64,000 nt of DNA from Planctomycetota bacterium (GTDB taxonomy: Bacteria; Planctomycetota; Phycisphaerae; Phycisphaerales; Phycisphaeraceae), in contig CP066225.1 of assembly GCA_016350165.1 (NCBI GenBank), forward strand, positions 1,302,001 to 1,366,000, given 5' to 3'. Position numbers and translations under genes: made by a program. The notes beneath the pieces are model-generated. The model worked only from the letters and a program-made list of their open reading frames with translations. It searched no databases and was not told the origin of the DNA. The stretch's first letter is position 1. The number at the start of each line of letters is the position of its first letter. Positions 54,404 to 62,475 of this stretch are shown one piece after another.

Positions 54404-57400
54404 CTATTCTCTATCTTCGGCAATTTCATCGGGATCATCACAAATTGGCAATGTCATGTAGAAAGTTAGGCCGGGTCCGCCTGAATTAGGGCGAGCCCAT
54501 AATTTGCCTCCATGATTCTCTACGATGGATTGACTAATTGTTAATCCCATACCCATACCATCGGACTTAGTGCTAAAGAATGGGTTAAAAATTTGCTTGA
54601 TGGTGTCTTCATCGGAACCGATGCCTGAGTCTGAGACGGCTAATTCGATAAGATCAGGTTCATCTGGGCTGATGCGAGAAATTAGGGTAAGTTGGCGGTC
54701 TTCTATGGGTGTTTCCTGCATCGCCTCGCCGGCATTTCTTATGAGATTAAGGACAACCTGCTCGATTTGTATTGCATCAACGCCAATAAATGGGACTTCT
54801 GGGTTTAGCTGGTCTTTGATGGTGATCCCCAAGCCTCTGTTTTCTGCTGCACAAAGCTCGAGTACATCGTTGACAATTTCGTTGACTGATATGTAGTTCT
54901 TTTGTGATTCACGCTTGCGAACGAAGTTACGCATACGGCGGATAATTTCGCCTGCACGTTGTGCCTGACTGCCGACATTGGCCAAAGCTTCGACGAGTGA
55001 GTCCTTGTCGATGGTGTCCATTTCGACACGTTTACGACAACCGAAGACGTAGTTACTAATAGCGGCGAGAGGCTGATTTAATTCGTGAGCGAGGCCTGAA
55101 GCCATCTCTCCCATTGTGGAAAGACGAGCTACGTGGGCCAATTCATCACGACGACGGCGTTCAAGTTCTTCGGCTTGCTTCTGTTCTGAGACGTCACGTT
55201 GGATGGAAACGAAGTTAGCGACGTCGCCTTTTTCATCACGGACTGGTGTGATGTGCCATTGGACGGTGTATTCTTTTCCGTCTTTGCGGTAGTTGATTGT
55301 TTCACCGGTGCATGGGCGGCCGGTGTCGAGCGCGTTGCGAAGTTGATCAAGTACAGAACGATCGGTTTTGGGACCTTGGAGTACACGAGGTGTTTGCCCA
55401 ACGATGTCGACAGTGTCCCAGCCGGTCATGTGTTCAAAAGCTGGGTTGACGTAGATGATTTCAGGGCCGGGCTCATCAACACGTGCATCGGTGATGATAA
55501 CAGCTTCGTCGATTTGATCGATGGCTGTTCGCACGAGCTTCCAGACTTGCTCTGCGTTGATACGATCGGTGATGTCGGCGGAGATACCACAGATACCAGC
55601 AACTTTATCTTCGGCGTCATAGAGAGGGAATTTGATTGAGAGGTTGATGCGGGCTTCGCCATTGACGAGCGCTGCTTCTTCAAACTCAACGGTTTCACCT
55701 GTGGACATAACGTTGATGTCATTTGAGCGATAGAGTTCTGCAAGATGAGGTTTGAATAAATCAAAGTCAGTCTTGCCAACGATTTCATTGACGGTGTGTC
55801 TGTAACGACGTTCGAACATACGATTAACGAAGAGGTATTTGCCTTTGGTGTCTTTGAGGTAGATTGATGCAGGCGTGTTGTCGAGTATGCCTTGGAGTCG
55901 TTGTTCGGATTCGCGTAGTCGGTCTTCAGCGAGTTTACGTTCTGTGACATCACGTGAGACAGCGAGTCCGCCGTAGATGTAGCCGTTTTCTTCGCGAAGC
56001 GGTGTGAGTATGTAAGAGAAGCGTCGCTCACCTTGGGTTGTGAGCATATCGATTTCGCCGAATTGCGCTTTGCCCGACTCAAACATTTGTTTGATTTCAG
56101 CAATAACACTGCCCATACGTTCTTTGGTAAAGCCTGCTTCGTAAGGTGTTTTGCCTATGATGAAGGATTCTTCGACGCCATAGTCATCGAGAACTGAACG
56201 AGAAACCTGCATGATTCGGTTCATAGGATCGAAGAGCCAGAGATGGTCTGGAGAAGAGAGCATGATCGTGCTGAGTGTTTGGGCTTGATGTTCGAACTGT
56301 TCGGTCATGCGTTCGAGTTCAGCAGTACGAGCCATGACACGACGCTCGAGTTGCTCGTTGAGTTCCCGCAGTTTGATTTCGTATGATTGACGAACAATTG
56401 CAGCACCGAGAGTGTCGGCGACTGATTGAAGAAGATCCATTTCACGAGGCGACCATTGTCGTTCACGTTTGCCTTCATCTAACGCAATGAAACCCCACCA
56501 TTCACCACCTGCAAAAATAGGGACAGCGTGGACAGATCTGATGCCACGTGCTGTGAGATATTTTTTTTCTTCATCGGGAAGGTCTGCCACATCGCTGAGA
56601 ATAGTTTCGCCTTTGGAAAGTACTTCATGCCAACGTGTGAAGCCAACTTTATCGTATGGGATACTCACGGAAACAGGCTTCACGTTTTCAGGTTTGATAA
56701 ATTCGCTGTGCCAATGGTTTGTCTGCGTGTAGAGAAGATCACCTACCTCGATATCGTATTCGATTGAGGGATCACCAATGGGGTGAACGTTTTTAGCAAT
56801 GTCTTCTTCAGTGGCAATGTGATTTTTAAAAATGAAAACGTATGAGACGCCGGTGGCTGTCCCGAGTCGTTCGAGGACCTGTGGCAGGCGTGATTCCCAT
56901 GAACCCATGCGTAAAAATTGTTCGACTGCAAAGTGAACTGCATCAAGGATTGTGTCACGAGCTTCGAGTTGAGCTTCGTGAACTTTGCCTGCAGTGATAT
57001 CCCAGATAGCGCCTTTAAGATATTTTATTTCAAATGTATCTGGATCCGGCACACCCTGCCCTATTTCCTGAACCCAACGCCACGAACCATTCTTGTGTTT
57101 AATGCGATAAGTTAAACGATACTCTGTACGCTCATCAATGGCTTTAAGAATTGCATCGGCAACACGTTTTGCATCATCACCATGAATGAGTTCGCCAAAG
57201 GTAAGTTTGCCTTCAAGAAAGAGAGACTTGTCGTAGCCTGTGAGAGTCTCTACTGCTTCATTCATATAGACCATGCTGTAATAAGGCGGGTCGTTTTTGC
57301 AGAAGTAGACGACGCCTGGAGCATACTCAAGAACGGAGCGGAATTGTTCTGCAAAATCTGGGATGAGTTGCTCTTGAAGACGATAGTGCTCGAGACTTTT

Positions 57401-57475
57401 TTCCAGAAGCACGACCTGCTCTTGTAGCTCTGTAACGCTTTGCGAAAGGTTTTGGCGGTCGTCGGATTGGGTCAT
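54404..57475 (-). CDS. multi-PAS/GAF sensor histidine kinase (FixL-like)
   Basis: A 1023-residue cytoplasmic-looking kinase without clear membrane helices. A coiled coil opens the protein; then come a PAS domain (about 50-165, FRSVLEYAPGVVYFCKN...), a GAF domain (about 185-365, RGIRSVHAVPIFAGGEWWGF), a short coiled coil, and three further PAS domains (about 400-515, 530-645 and 650-780, with ITGYD/MTGWD-type motifs and the PAC ends ISRDVTERK-like, ISADITDRI, IQRDVSEQK). The transmitter has the phospho-accepting His near 797 in GLAHELNQPLAAISN, the N-box VVLNLIRNAGEAMQ and SDSGIGSDED...GMGMGLTISQ. Partner: the regulator downstream. No haem-binding residue could be confirmed, so the signal is unknown. 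Confidence 0.92.
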   Translation of the reverse strand: MTQSDDRQNLSQSVTELQEQVVLLEKSLEHYRLQEQLIPDFAEQFRSVLEYAPGVVYFCKNDPPYYSMVYMNEAVETLTGYDKSLFLEGKLTFGELIHGDDAKRVADAILKAIDERTEYRLTYRIKHKNGSWRWVQEIGQGVPDPDTFEIKYLKGAIWDITAGKVHEAQLEARDTILDAVHFAVEQFLRMGSWESRLPQVLERLGTATGVSYVFIFKNHIATEEDIAKNVHPIGDPSIEYDIEVGDLLYTQTNHWHSEFIKPENVKPVSVSIPYDKVGFTRWHEVLSKGETILSDVADLPDEEKKYLTARGIRSVHAVPIFAGGEWWGFIALDEGKRERQWSPREMDLLQSVADTLGAAIVRQSYEIKLRELNEQLERRVMARTAELERMTEQFEHQAQTLSTIMLSSPDHLWLFDPMNRIMQVSRSVLDDYGVEESFIIGKTPYEAGFTKERMGSVIAEIKQMFESGKAQFGEIDMLTTQGERRFSYILTPLREENGYIYGGLAVSRDVTERKLAEDRLRESEQRLQGILDNTPASIYLKDTKGKYLFVNRMFERRYRHTVNEIVGKTDFDLFKPHLAELYRSNDINVMSTGETVEFEEAALVNGEARINLSIKFPLYDAEDKVAGICGISADITDRINAEQVWKLVRTAIDQIDEAVIITDARVDEPGPEIIYVNPAFEHMTGWDTVDIVGQTPRVLQGPKTDRSVLDQLRNALDTGRPCTGETINYRKDGKEYTVQWHITPVRDEKGDVANFVSIQRDVSEQKQAEELERRRRDELAHVARLSTMGEMASGLAHELNQPLAAISNYVFGCRKRVEMDTIDKDSLVEALANVGSQAQRAGEIIRRMRNFVRKRESQKNYISVNEIVNDVLELCAAENRGLGITIKDQLNPEVPFIGVDAIQIEQVVLNLIRNAGEAMQETPIEDRQLTLISRISPDEPDLIELAVSDSGIGSDEDTIKQIFNPFFSTKSDGMGMGLTISQSIVENHGGKLWARPNSGGPGLTFYMTLPICDDPDEIAEDRE

Positions 57476-57822
57476 CAGGATTGTCTCGGAGCTCGAGGGC
57501 CAAAATAGTAGCAAGTGGTCTGTAAAGTTTAGATCGCGTTAATGCTGTGGAATACCTGAAAAGAGGTGTAATTTGCAGCATATTGGGCGCACTAACGTGT
57601 CTAACGTGACCGCAGTTATCATAATCTGAAAAGGTTTAAAAAAACAGTGGTGAGGAAAGATGGCGAGGTGTGTTGAGAAAAGGTAAAGCTAGGCAAAGTG
57701 CTTAGTCCGAACGAGCATGGATCAAGGTAAAACTTTACAATAGGGGTCAGGATTGCAATACTTGAGTAGTCTTCGTTGTTGTTTGATGAAGATGAGAATG
57801 TAGTCCTAACAAGGATTGTGCA
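57476..57822. other. intergenic region before the tRNA-like element
   Basis: About 347 bases. TAACGTG is repeated twice near 57592-57608. No promoter or terminator stands out. Confidence 0.4.
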
Positions 57823-57899
57823 GGGCCGTCCGAGAAGATGAATCGGAACTGGAACGCTTCTGAACGAAGTAGAAGTGGGTTCGAATCCCACACGGCCAA
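57823..57899 (+). tRNA. tRNA-like element (possible degenerate or unusual tRNA)
   Basis: GGGCCGT at 57823-57829 can pair with ACGGCCA at 57892-57898, with one G-A mismatch at the end. A perfect T arm, GTGGG-TTCGAAT-CCCAC, spans 57875-57891. CCGA/TCGG can form a D-like stem. The middle, however, has no credible five-pair anticodon stem with a seven-base loop, and the whole is about four bases longer than a standard tRNA. It may be a decayed tRNA copy. It is not safe to assign an amino acid. Confidence 0.4.
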
Positions 57900-57943
57900 T
57901 TGCCCGGATCAACGTGCATAGCGATTCATTTGCAGCGGCATGC

Positions 57944-58900
57944 ATGGGTTCGGTGTTTGAAAATGTCGCTGCGAATGAAGTGAAGGTGTTGACGATGGTC
58001 CCACGTGAACCGGCGCGTAATCCGAATCTGGGTTTCCTTTATATACCGCCATATCGTATTCAAGGCATATCGATTGCTGGCGAACAATCTGTTGTGCAAA
58101 TTCCTGAGTTGGATCTTGTATTCGATATTGGTTTGGCACCACGTACAGCATTAACGAGTAATTTTTGTGCGCTGACACATGGCCATATGGATCATGCTGC
58201 GGGTATTGCTTATTACTACTCACAGCGTTACTTCCAAGGCATGGGTGTTGGTACGGTTATTTGTCCTAAAGAGATTGAACAAGCGATTCATAATGTAATG
58301 AATGCATGGGTTGATCTTGAAGCACAGAAGACACCCTACAAAGTGATCGGGCTTGCTCCTGAAGAAGAAGTTGAAGTAAAGAACAACATCTTTTTGAAGG
58401 GTTTTAAGACTGAGCACACCGTGCCTTCACTTGGTTATACGGTAGTTGAGAAGCGATCGAAGTTGCGTTCTGATCTGGTTGGTTTGCCACAAGAACAATT
58501 GCTTGCTCTTAAAGAGAAGGGTGAAGAGATCACACAGATGTTGCACATTCCGCTGGTTTGTTACACCGGCGACACGATGTGGGGCGAACACTTTGATCGT
58601 GAAGATGTGCTAAATGCAAAGATTTTGATTACTGAATGCACGTTCCTTGAAGACGATCACAAATCTCGTGCTGGTGTTGGCAAGCACTTGCATTTAGATC
58701 ATGTAATTCAGTTGCTTGAGAAGGCGAAATCAGAAGCAGTTGTGCTGGTCCATACATCTCGCCGCACGCATATTGCACAGGTTAGGAAGACGTTGAATCA
58801 ACGTGTGCCTAAGGAATACTTGGATAAGCTGTTTGTGCTAATGGATAATCGTACGAATAAGCAGCGTTATCAGAAGCAACTTGCGGAAGCTGGCGAATAA
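57944..58900 (+). CDS. MBL-fold hydrolase, RNase Z-like
   Basis: A 318-residue metallo-beta-lactamase-fold enzyme. ALTHGHMDHAAGIAYYY is the H-x-H-x-D-H metal motif, CYTGDTMW and ITECTFLEDDHKSRA hold further metal Asp/Glu positions, KHLHLDHV and LVHTSRRTHI give late His residues. The sequence most resembles RNase Z/ElaC-like proteins, which trim tRNA 3' ends, but its short exosite and tail leave open another hydrolase role. ATG at 57944 was chosen because the frame upstream crosses the tRNA-like element and gives the VGSNPT-type artefact peptide. A later ATG at 57998 is possible. The adjacent tRNA-like element is suggestive but not evidence. Confidence 0.75.
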   Translation: MGSVFENVAANEVKVLTMVPREPARNPNLGFLYIPPYRIQGISIAGEQSVVQIPELDLVFDIGLAPRTALTSNFCALTHGHMDHAAGIAYYYSQRYFQGMGVGTVICPKEIEQAIHNVMNAWVDLEAQKTPYKVIGLAPEEEVEVKNNIFLKGFKTEHTVPSLGYTVVEKRSKLRSDLVGLPQEQLLALKEKGEEITQMLHIPLVCYTGDTMWGEHFDREDVLNAKILITECTFLEDDHKSRAGVGKHLHLDHVIQLLEKAKSEAVVLVHTSRRTHIAQVRKTLNQRVPKEYLDKLFVLMDNRTNKQRYQKQLAEAGE

Positions 58901-59020
58901 CGTAAAGTTTGCAACGCTTCAAATACGCTTACAATGCTATATAAGACAACTTTTCTTTGATCTAATCATTTTGTGTTTGGTTAAGATCTAGTTTGCCTAT
59001 TGTTGTAGGAAAGTTTGGAT

Positions 59021-60331
59021 ATGGCATTTTGGAATTACCCTAAGATTGGTTTTGCACTTACACCTGGGTTTAGAGCTGCTGATATTATTGCAGTGCAATC
59101 TGTATTGCAGTTATTTCCGTGGTGTAAGATTTACTATGCTGCAAAAGATTTAGATTGTGTATATGGAAAATCGGACTATCCGATAGTGCCTAATACAACG
59201 TTTGAATCGTGCCGGAAATTAGATATTTTTATTTCAAGTAGCGTAACCAAAAAACAACTTGATGATGAAGCCTATATTGATTTTGTTCGTCAAAAAGCAA
59301 ACGAAGCTTCGCAAGTCATTGGCATATCTAATGGCGTCATTGCATTAGGTAAAGCTGGTTTACTAAAAGGGCGAAAAGCAACTGCAGATCAAGCAAGCTT
59401 AGACAAGCTTGGTGAATATGGCATTGAAGTTGTCGATCAAAGACAATCTATAAATGATGGTAAGTTTTATACCTCTGGGCCATGTACTGGCGCAGCAGAA
59501 TCAGCGTTTCATATCATGAAGCAATTGCGTGGTGATGTGATTACACGTTTTGTGGAACTTACACTTGAGTACGAACCTGTACAGCAATTCCCAAGAGATG
59601 AAGCCAAGACGCATAACAACCAAAATGTATTTGATGGCATTAAGCCTTTAAAAGTTGCGGTTATTGCTCCTCCCGGTATGTATGCACCTGATGCGACTGG
59701 AGCGATTGATGTTTTGGGTTCGATACCGGGTACTGAAGTATATTTTGTCTGGGAAAAGAAGGGGCAAGCAAAGGGTATTATTTCTCCTACATTGCAAGCC
59801 AATGAAACATTTGAAACCTGCCCACCTGTTGATGTGATTATCATTGGCGCATTGCATCCAAAACCCAGTGCCAACAAAAAAGCTATTGATTTCCTTAAGA
59901 AACAAGAAAAGAATGTTTCGGCCTATATTGCAGTTTGCGCTGGCGTCATACCACTAGCTGGGACTGGTTTACTTAAAGGAAAAACAGTTTCAACAAATTT
60001 CCATATGCGATCTTTATTGCCGATATTTAAAGCTAACCCAAGTAACAAGACAGTTTCTGTTGATGGTAAAGTTTATAGTGCTGGACCTGTGATTGGTTCT
60101 TATGAAGCAGCATTGAGAGTCGTTAATGATCTATATGGCTCACAAGTTGCGCAACATATCGAACAGGATATTTTAGAATATGAACCTCATCCGCTTTATG
60201 ATGTAGGTTCACCTGAGAAAGCAAGTCGCATGCAATTGGCTGTTTGTAGTGTTCTTACATTTGTATTGATTAGCTTCTACAAACAGTTTGTTATTAAAAA
60301 ATGTAAACGATATGCTGAAAGTGCAGACTAG
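59021..60331 (+). CDS. tandem DJ-1/PfpI-like protein with C-terminal membrane helix
   Basis: A 436-residue protein with two class I glutamine amidotransferase-like domains. Domain 1 (about 5-180) has VIGISNGVIALGKAGLLKGR, in which the nucleophile elbow has Ser103 where DJ-1 proteins have Cys. Domain 2 (about 208-390) keeps Cys306 in YIAVCAGVIPLAGTGLLKGK and so could be active. The C-terminus has one membrane helix (LAVCSVLTFVLISFYKQFVI) with a basic tail, unusual for the family and suggesting membrane anchoring. TAGGAAAG lies eight bases before ATG 59021. DJ-1/PfpI roles range from glyoxalase or protease-like activity to transcriptional regulation, and none is assigned. Confidence 0.85.
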   Translation: MAFWNYPKIGFALTPGFRAADIIAVQSVLQLFPWCKIYYAAKDLDCVYGKSDYPIVPNTTFESCRKLDIFISSSVTKKQLDDEAYIDFVRQKANEASQVIGISNGVIALGKAGLLKGRKATADQASLDKLGEYGIEVVDQRQSINDGKFYTSGPCTGAAESAFHIMKQLRGDVITRFVELTLEYEPVQQFPRDEAKTHNNQNVFDGIKPLKVAVIAPPGMYAPDATGAIDVLGSIPGTEVYFVWEKKGQAKGIISPTLQANETFETCPPVDVIIIGALHPKPSANKKAIDFLKKQEKNVSAYIAVCAGVIPLAGTGLLKGKTVSTNFHMRSLLPIFKANPSNKTVSVDGKVYSAGPVIGSYEAALRVVNDLYGSQVAQHIEQDILEYEPHPLYDVGSPEKASRMQLAVCSVLTFVLISFYKQFVIKKCKRYAESAD

Positions 60332-60377
60332 AAAAGAACATCCTCTTCGCGACAAATACTTCTAATTTTGAATCTAA

Positions 60378-60400
60378 AACCCTGTAAGTCAGGGTTTTTT
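60378..60400 (+). terminator. rho-independent terminator after the tandem DJ-1 gene
   Basis: AACCCTG at 60378-60384 pairs with CAGGGTT at 60390-60396, with a T-run after it. Confidence 0.9.
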
Positions 60401-60432
60401 AATGTACAGAAGTATGCGGGTATAATGGTGAG

Positions 60433-61245
60433 ATGGAAGAAACAGTGTTCAAATTAGCAGTTACAGAAGAAGCAGTGGGTTTACATGCGCTGATTCGTGA
60501 CGCAGGCGATTTGAAATGTGAGAAAGAGGCTCGATACGCCGATTATGATGCGATCGTTAGCATTAGTGAAGAAGACGAGCGGCTTGAGATTCGGTTTTTA
60601 AAAGCTGACAAAAAGATGGGCGGGAAACCGGGAACGCTGCGGTTTGATCTAACGGGAATTGATGTAAAGTCGGGGCATGGTCGATCATTGAAACAGCCGA
60701 TTGCAAAGGCGGTGGGAATCAAGAAAGGTGACAAGTGGCGGCCTAAGGTTTTAGATTGTACGGCAGGCCTTGGTGAAGATAGCTTTTTACTAGCGGCTTT
60801 GGGTTGTGAAGTCACAATGATTGAGCAGCACCCACTCGTCTATGCGATGCTTAGAGATGAAATGGATAACGCTTGTACCATAAACAATGAACTTGCGGAA
60901 ATAGTCGGGCGAATGGATTTGCGTTGTGGTGATGCGGTTAAAACAATGCGCGAGTTAGATGATTATGATGTGGTTTATCTGGACCCGATGTATCCTGAGA
61001 AGAAACGCCACAAGTCTGCACGTACTAAAAAATCGATCTGGTTTTTAAGACAGTTATTAGGTCACGATGAGGCCGATTCGGATAACACTATTGGTTTATT
61101 TGAAGGTGCATTAAAGATGGCTAAGAAGCGCGTGGTTGCAAAACGTCCGAATCATGCGTCGCCGTTAACTAATGAAAGATATATAAAACCGGAAGCAAGC
61201 CACGAGGGCAAGTCCTTCCGGTTTGATGTTTATCCAATACATTAA
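60433..61245 (+). CDS. rsmJ: 16S rRNA m2G1516 methyltransferase RsmJ
   Basis: A 270-residue SAM-dependent methyltransferase acting on 16S rRNA. The SAM motif is VLDCTAGLGEDSFLLAALGC, followed by VTMIEQHPLVYAMLRDEMD. The catalytic region is YDVVYLDPMYPEKKRHKSA, then KKSIWFLRQLLGHDEADSD, all as in RsmJ (YhiQ). LRFDLTGIDVKSGHGRSLKQ and PIAKAVGIKKG are the usual lead-in. Length fits. The stop is only 10 bases from the converging doxX stop, with no terminator seen between them. Confidence 0.92.
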   Translation: MEETVFKLAVTEEAVGLHALIRDAGDLKCEKEARYADYDAIVSISEEDERLEIRFLKADKKMGGKPGTLRFDLTGIDVKSGHGRSLKQPIAKAVGIKKGDKWRPKVLDCTAGLGEDSFLLAALGCEVTMIEQHPLVYAMLRDEMDNACTINNELAEIVGRMDLRCGDAVKTMRELDDYDVVYLDPMYPEKKRHKSARTKKSIWFLRQLLGHDEADSDNTIGLFEGALKMAKKRVVAKRPNHASPLTNERYIKPEASHEGKSFRFDVYPIH

Positions 61246-61255
61246 TGCAGTTATG

Positions 61256-61732
61256 TTAAGCATTAGAAACCAGTTCTTTTTCTGATTTTTTGATTTCATT
61301 TTTGCTTTTATTCATGAGTAAATTCCACAAGCTCAATCGCCCTGCCCCTGTAAAGCACAATGCTAAAGCACCGAACATGTAGAGTAAATTCAGTTCGATT
61401 TCTACCCCGCCATAATCATTGAGTGAGAAACCTGATATACCATCCGTAAGATAAACTGCCATAATCATCGTAAATGCAAAGATGGCTGCGGCAGGTCTAA
61501 TGAGAAAACCAACAATAATCAGAATGGGTGCGACTGTTTCGCCAAGGTGGACACCGTAAGCCATAATTTCTGGTAAACCATTGTCAGCTAGATCAAGTTT
61601 AATATCACCTATGCCTTCAGACATCTTTGCAATCCCATGAAAGAGCATGAGTATGCCAAGTGCTAATCGTAAGATGAGTAAACCGATGTCATTGAAAGTT
61701 TGTTGAAGATTTTTTAGATTACAAACAGGCAT
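61256..61732 (-). CDS. DoxX family membrane protein
   Basis: A 158-residue four-helix membrane protein of the DoxX/MauE group. LLILRLALGILMLFHGIAKM, APILIIVGFLIRPAAAIFAF, TMIMAVYLTDGISGFSLNDY and ELNLLYMFGALALCFTGAGR are the typical segments. The DoxX family has roles in redox or quinone-related functions, but the substrate is unknown. It lies 37 bases after marR on the same strand and should be transcribed from the same palindrome-covered promoter, so it is a likely target of that repressor. Confidence 0.88.
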   Translation of the reverse strand: MPVCNLKNLQQTFNDIGLLILRLALGILMLFHGIAKMSEGIGDIKLDLADNGLPEIMAYGVHLGETVAPILIIVGFLIRPAAAIFAFTMIMAVYLTDGISGFSLNDYGGVEIELNLLYMFGALALCFTGAGRLSLWNLLMNKSKNEIKKSEKELVSNA

Positions 61733-61769
61733 TGTTTTTGGTTCCTTTGTTCCAAAATTATTTTTTGTT

Positions 61770-62282
61770 CTACCGATTCTCCATTGCTGGCCTTATCTTG
61801 GCCAAGAGATCTAACAGTTGAATACGTTCCTTCTTAGTCAAGGCTTCAAATAGTGGTGTCACCTGTTTGAAGTGGTTTGGCAAGACTTTCGACATGGCGT
61901 TATGTCCCTTACGTGTCAGTTTGATAAAGGAAGAACGACCATCTTCTGGATTGGAATACCGATCAATCATTTGCTGATCTTGCAGATTGCTCAGTAAACC
62001 TGACACTGTCGCACGTTTTGAATGCACAGCTTCAGCTAGGCGTGCAGGAGTCCATTGTTCATCATCAATCAAATAAAGAAGCGTCAGAATCGCAAAGCGT
62101 CCTTGCGACAAACCGTATTGTGAAAAGTGCGATTCCGCACCAAGTATTGTGAAGTGAGCAAAATCCATCAGAATCAATTGCGTTTCAATCATTTCTGTAT
62201 TGGCATTGGGATATTGCTCTACAATCGCGGTGATTAAGCGATTACGTGTTTTATCATGCGGAACAACGGTTTTCGCGGTCAT
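61770..62282 (-). CDS. MarR family transcriptional regulator
   Basis: A 170-residue winged-helix repressor. The fold is spelled by FAILTLLYLIDDEQWTPARL, AEAVHSKRATVSGLLSNLQD (recognition helix) and MIDRYSNPEDGRSSFIKLTR with the wing D-x-R. The extra N-terminal helix (NANTEMIETQLILMDFAHFT) and C-terminal helices form the dimer. CCGGAG lies eight bases before the ATG. A 40-bp perfect-arm palindrome covers its own promoter, so autorepression is very likely. The ligand is unknown. Confidence 0.93.
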   Translation of the reverse strand: MTAKTVVPHDKTRNRLITAIVEQYPNANTEMIETQLILMDFAHFTILGAESHFSQYGLSQGRFAILTLLYLIDDEQWTPARLAEAVHSKRATVSGLLSNLQDQQMIDRYSNPEDGRSSFIKLTRKGHNAMSKVLPNHFKQVTPLFEALTKKERIQLLDLLAKIRPAMENR

Positions 62283-62300
62283 CGGTGACTCCGGATCTAG

Positions 62301-62345
62301 TTAGTTAGGCACCATATTATATAGTATGGTGCCTAACTAATTCAA
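62301..62345 (-). promoter_or_regulatory. marR-doxX promoter with 40-bp palindromic operator
   Basis: TTAGTTAGGCACCATA at 62301-62316 is a perfect inverted repeat of TATGGTGCCTAACTAA at 62325-62340, with an 8-base spacer. On the minus strand TTGAAT (62345-62340) and TATAAT (62321-62316), 18 bases apart, form a near-consensus promoter. The palindrome overlies the spacer and -10, as expected for a MarR operator. Confidence 0.88.
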
Positions 62346-62420
62346 TGATTTCCTAAAAAAATGCTATGGTTATCATAAGAAACGACATGACTTGTATGAC
62401 TTACGGATAACTAAGTGCAT

Positions 62421-62446
62421 AAAAAAGCCCCTGATAATCAGGGGCT
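62421..62446 (-). terminator. rho-independent terminator after secF
   Basis: On the minus strand AGCCCCTGA (62446-62438) pairs with TCAGGGGCT (62434-62426), with TTA-type loop and a T-run. Confidence 0.92.
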
Positions 62447-62475
62447 AGTGAATTAGTTAATTGTTGGCTGACTGA

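Noticed and set aside
54404-57475. Assigning the sensor kinase as an oxygen-sensing FixL
   Set aside because: The regulator is FixJ-like and the kinase has PAS domains, but I could not confirm the haem-ligand histidine or its surrounding motif, so no oxygen role is claimed.
57619-57945. Minus-strand frame containing RVGFEPTST
   Set aside because: This peptide is the well-known translation artefact of a tRNA T arm read in reverse. The frame overlaps the tRNA-like element and has no ribosome binding site.
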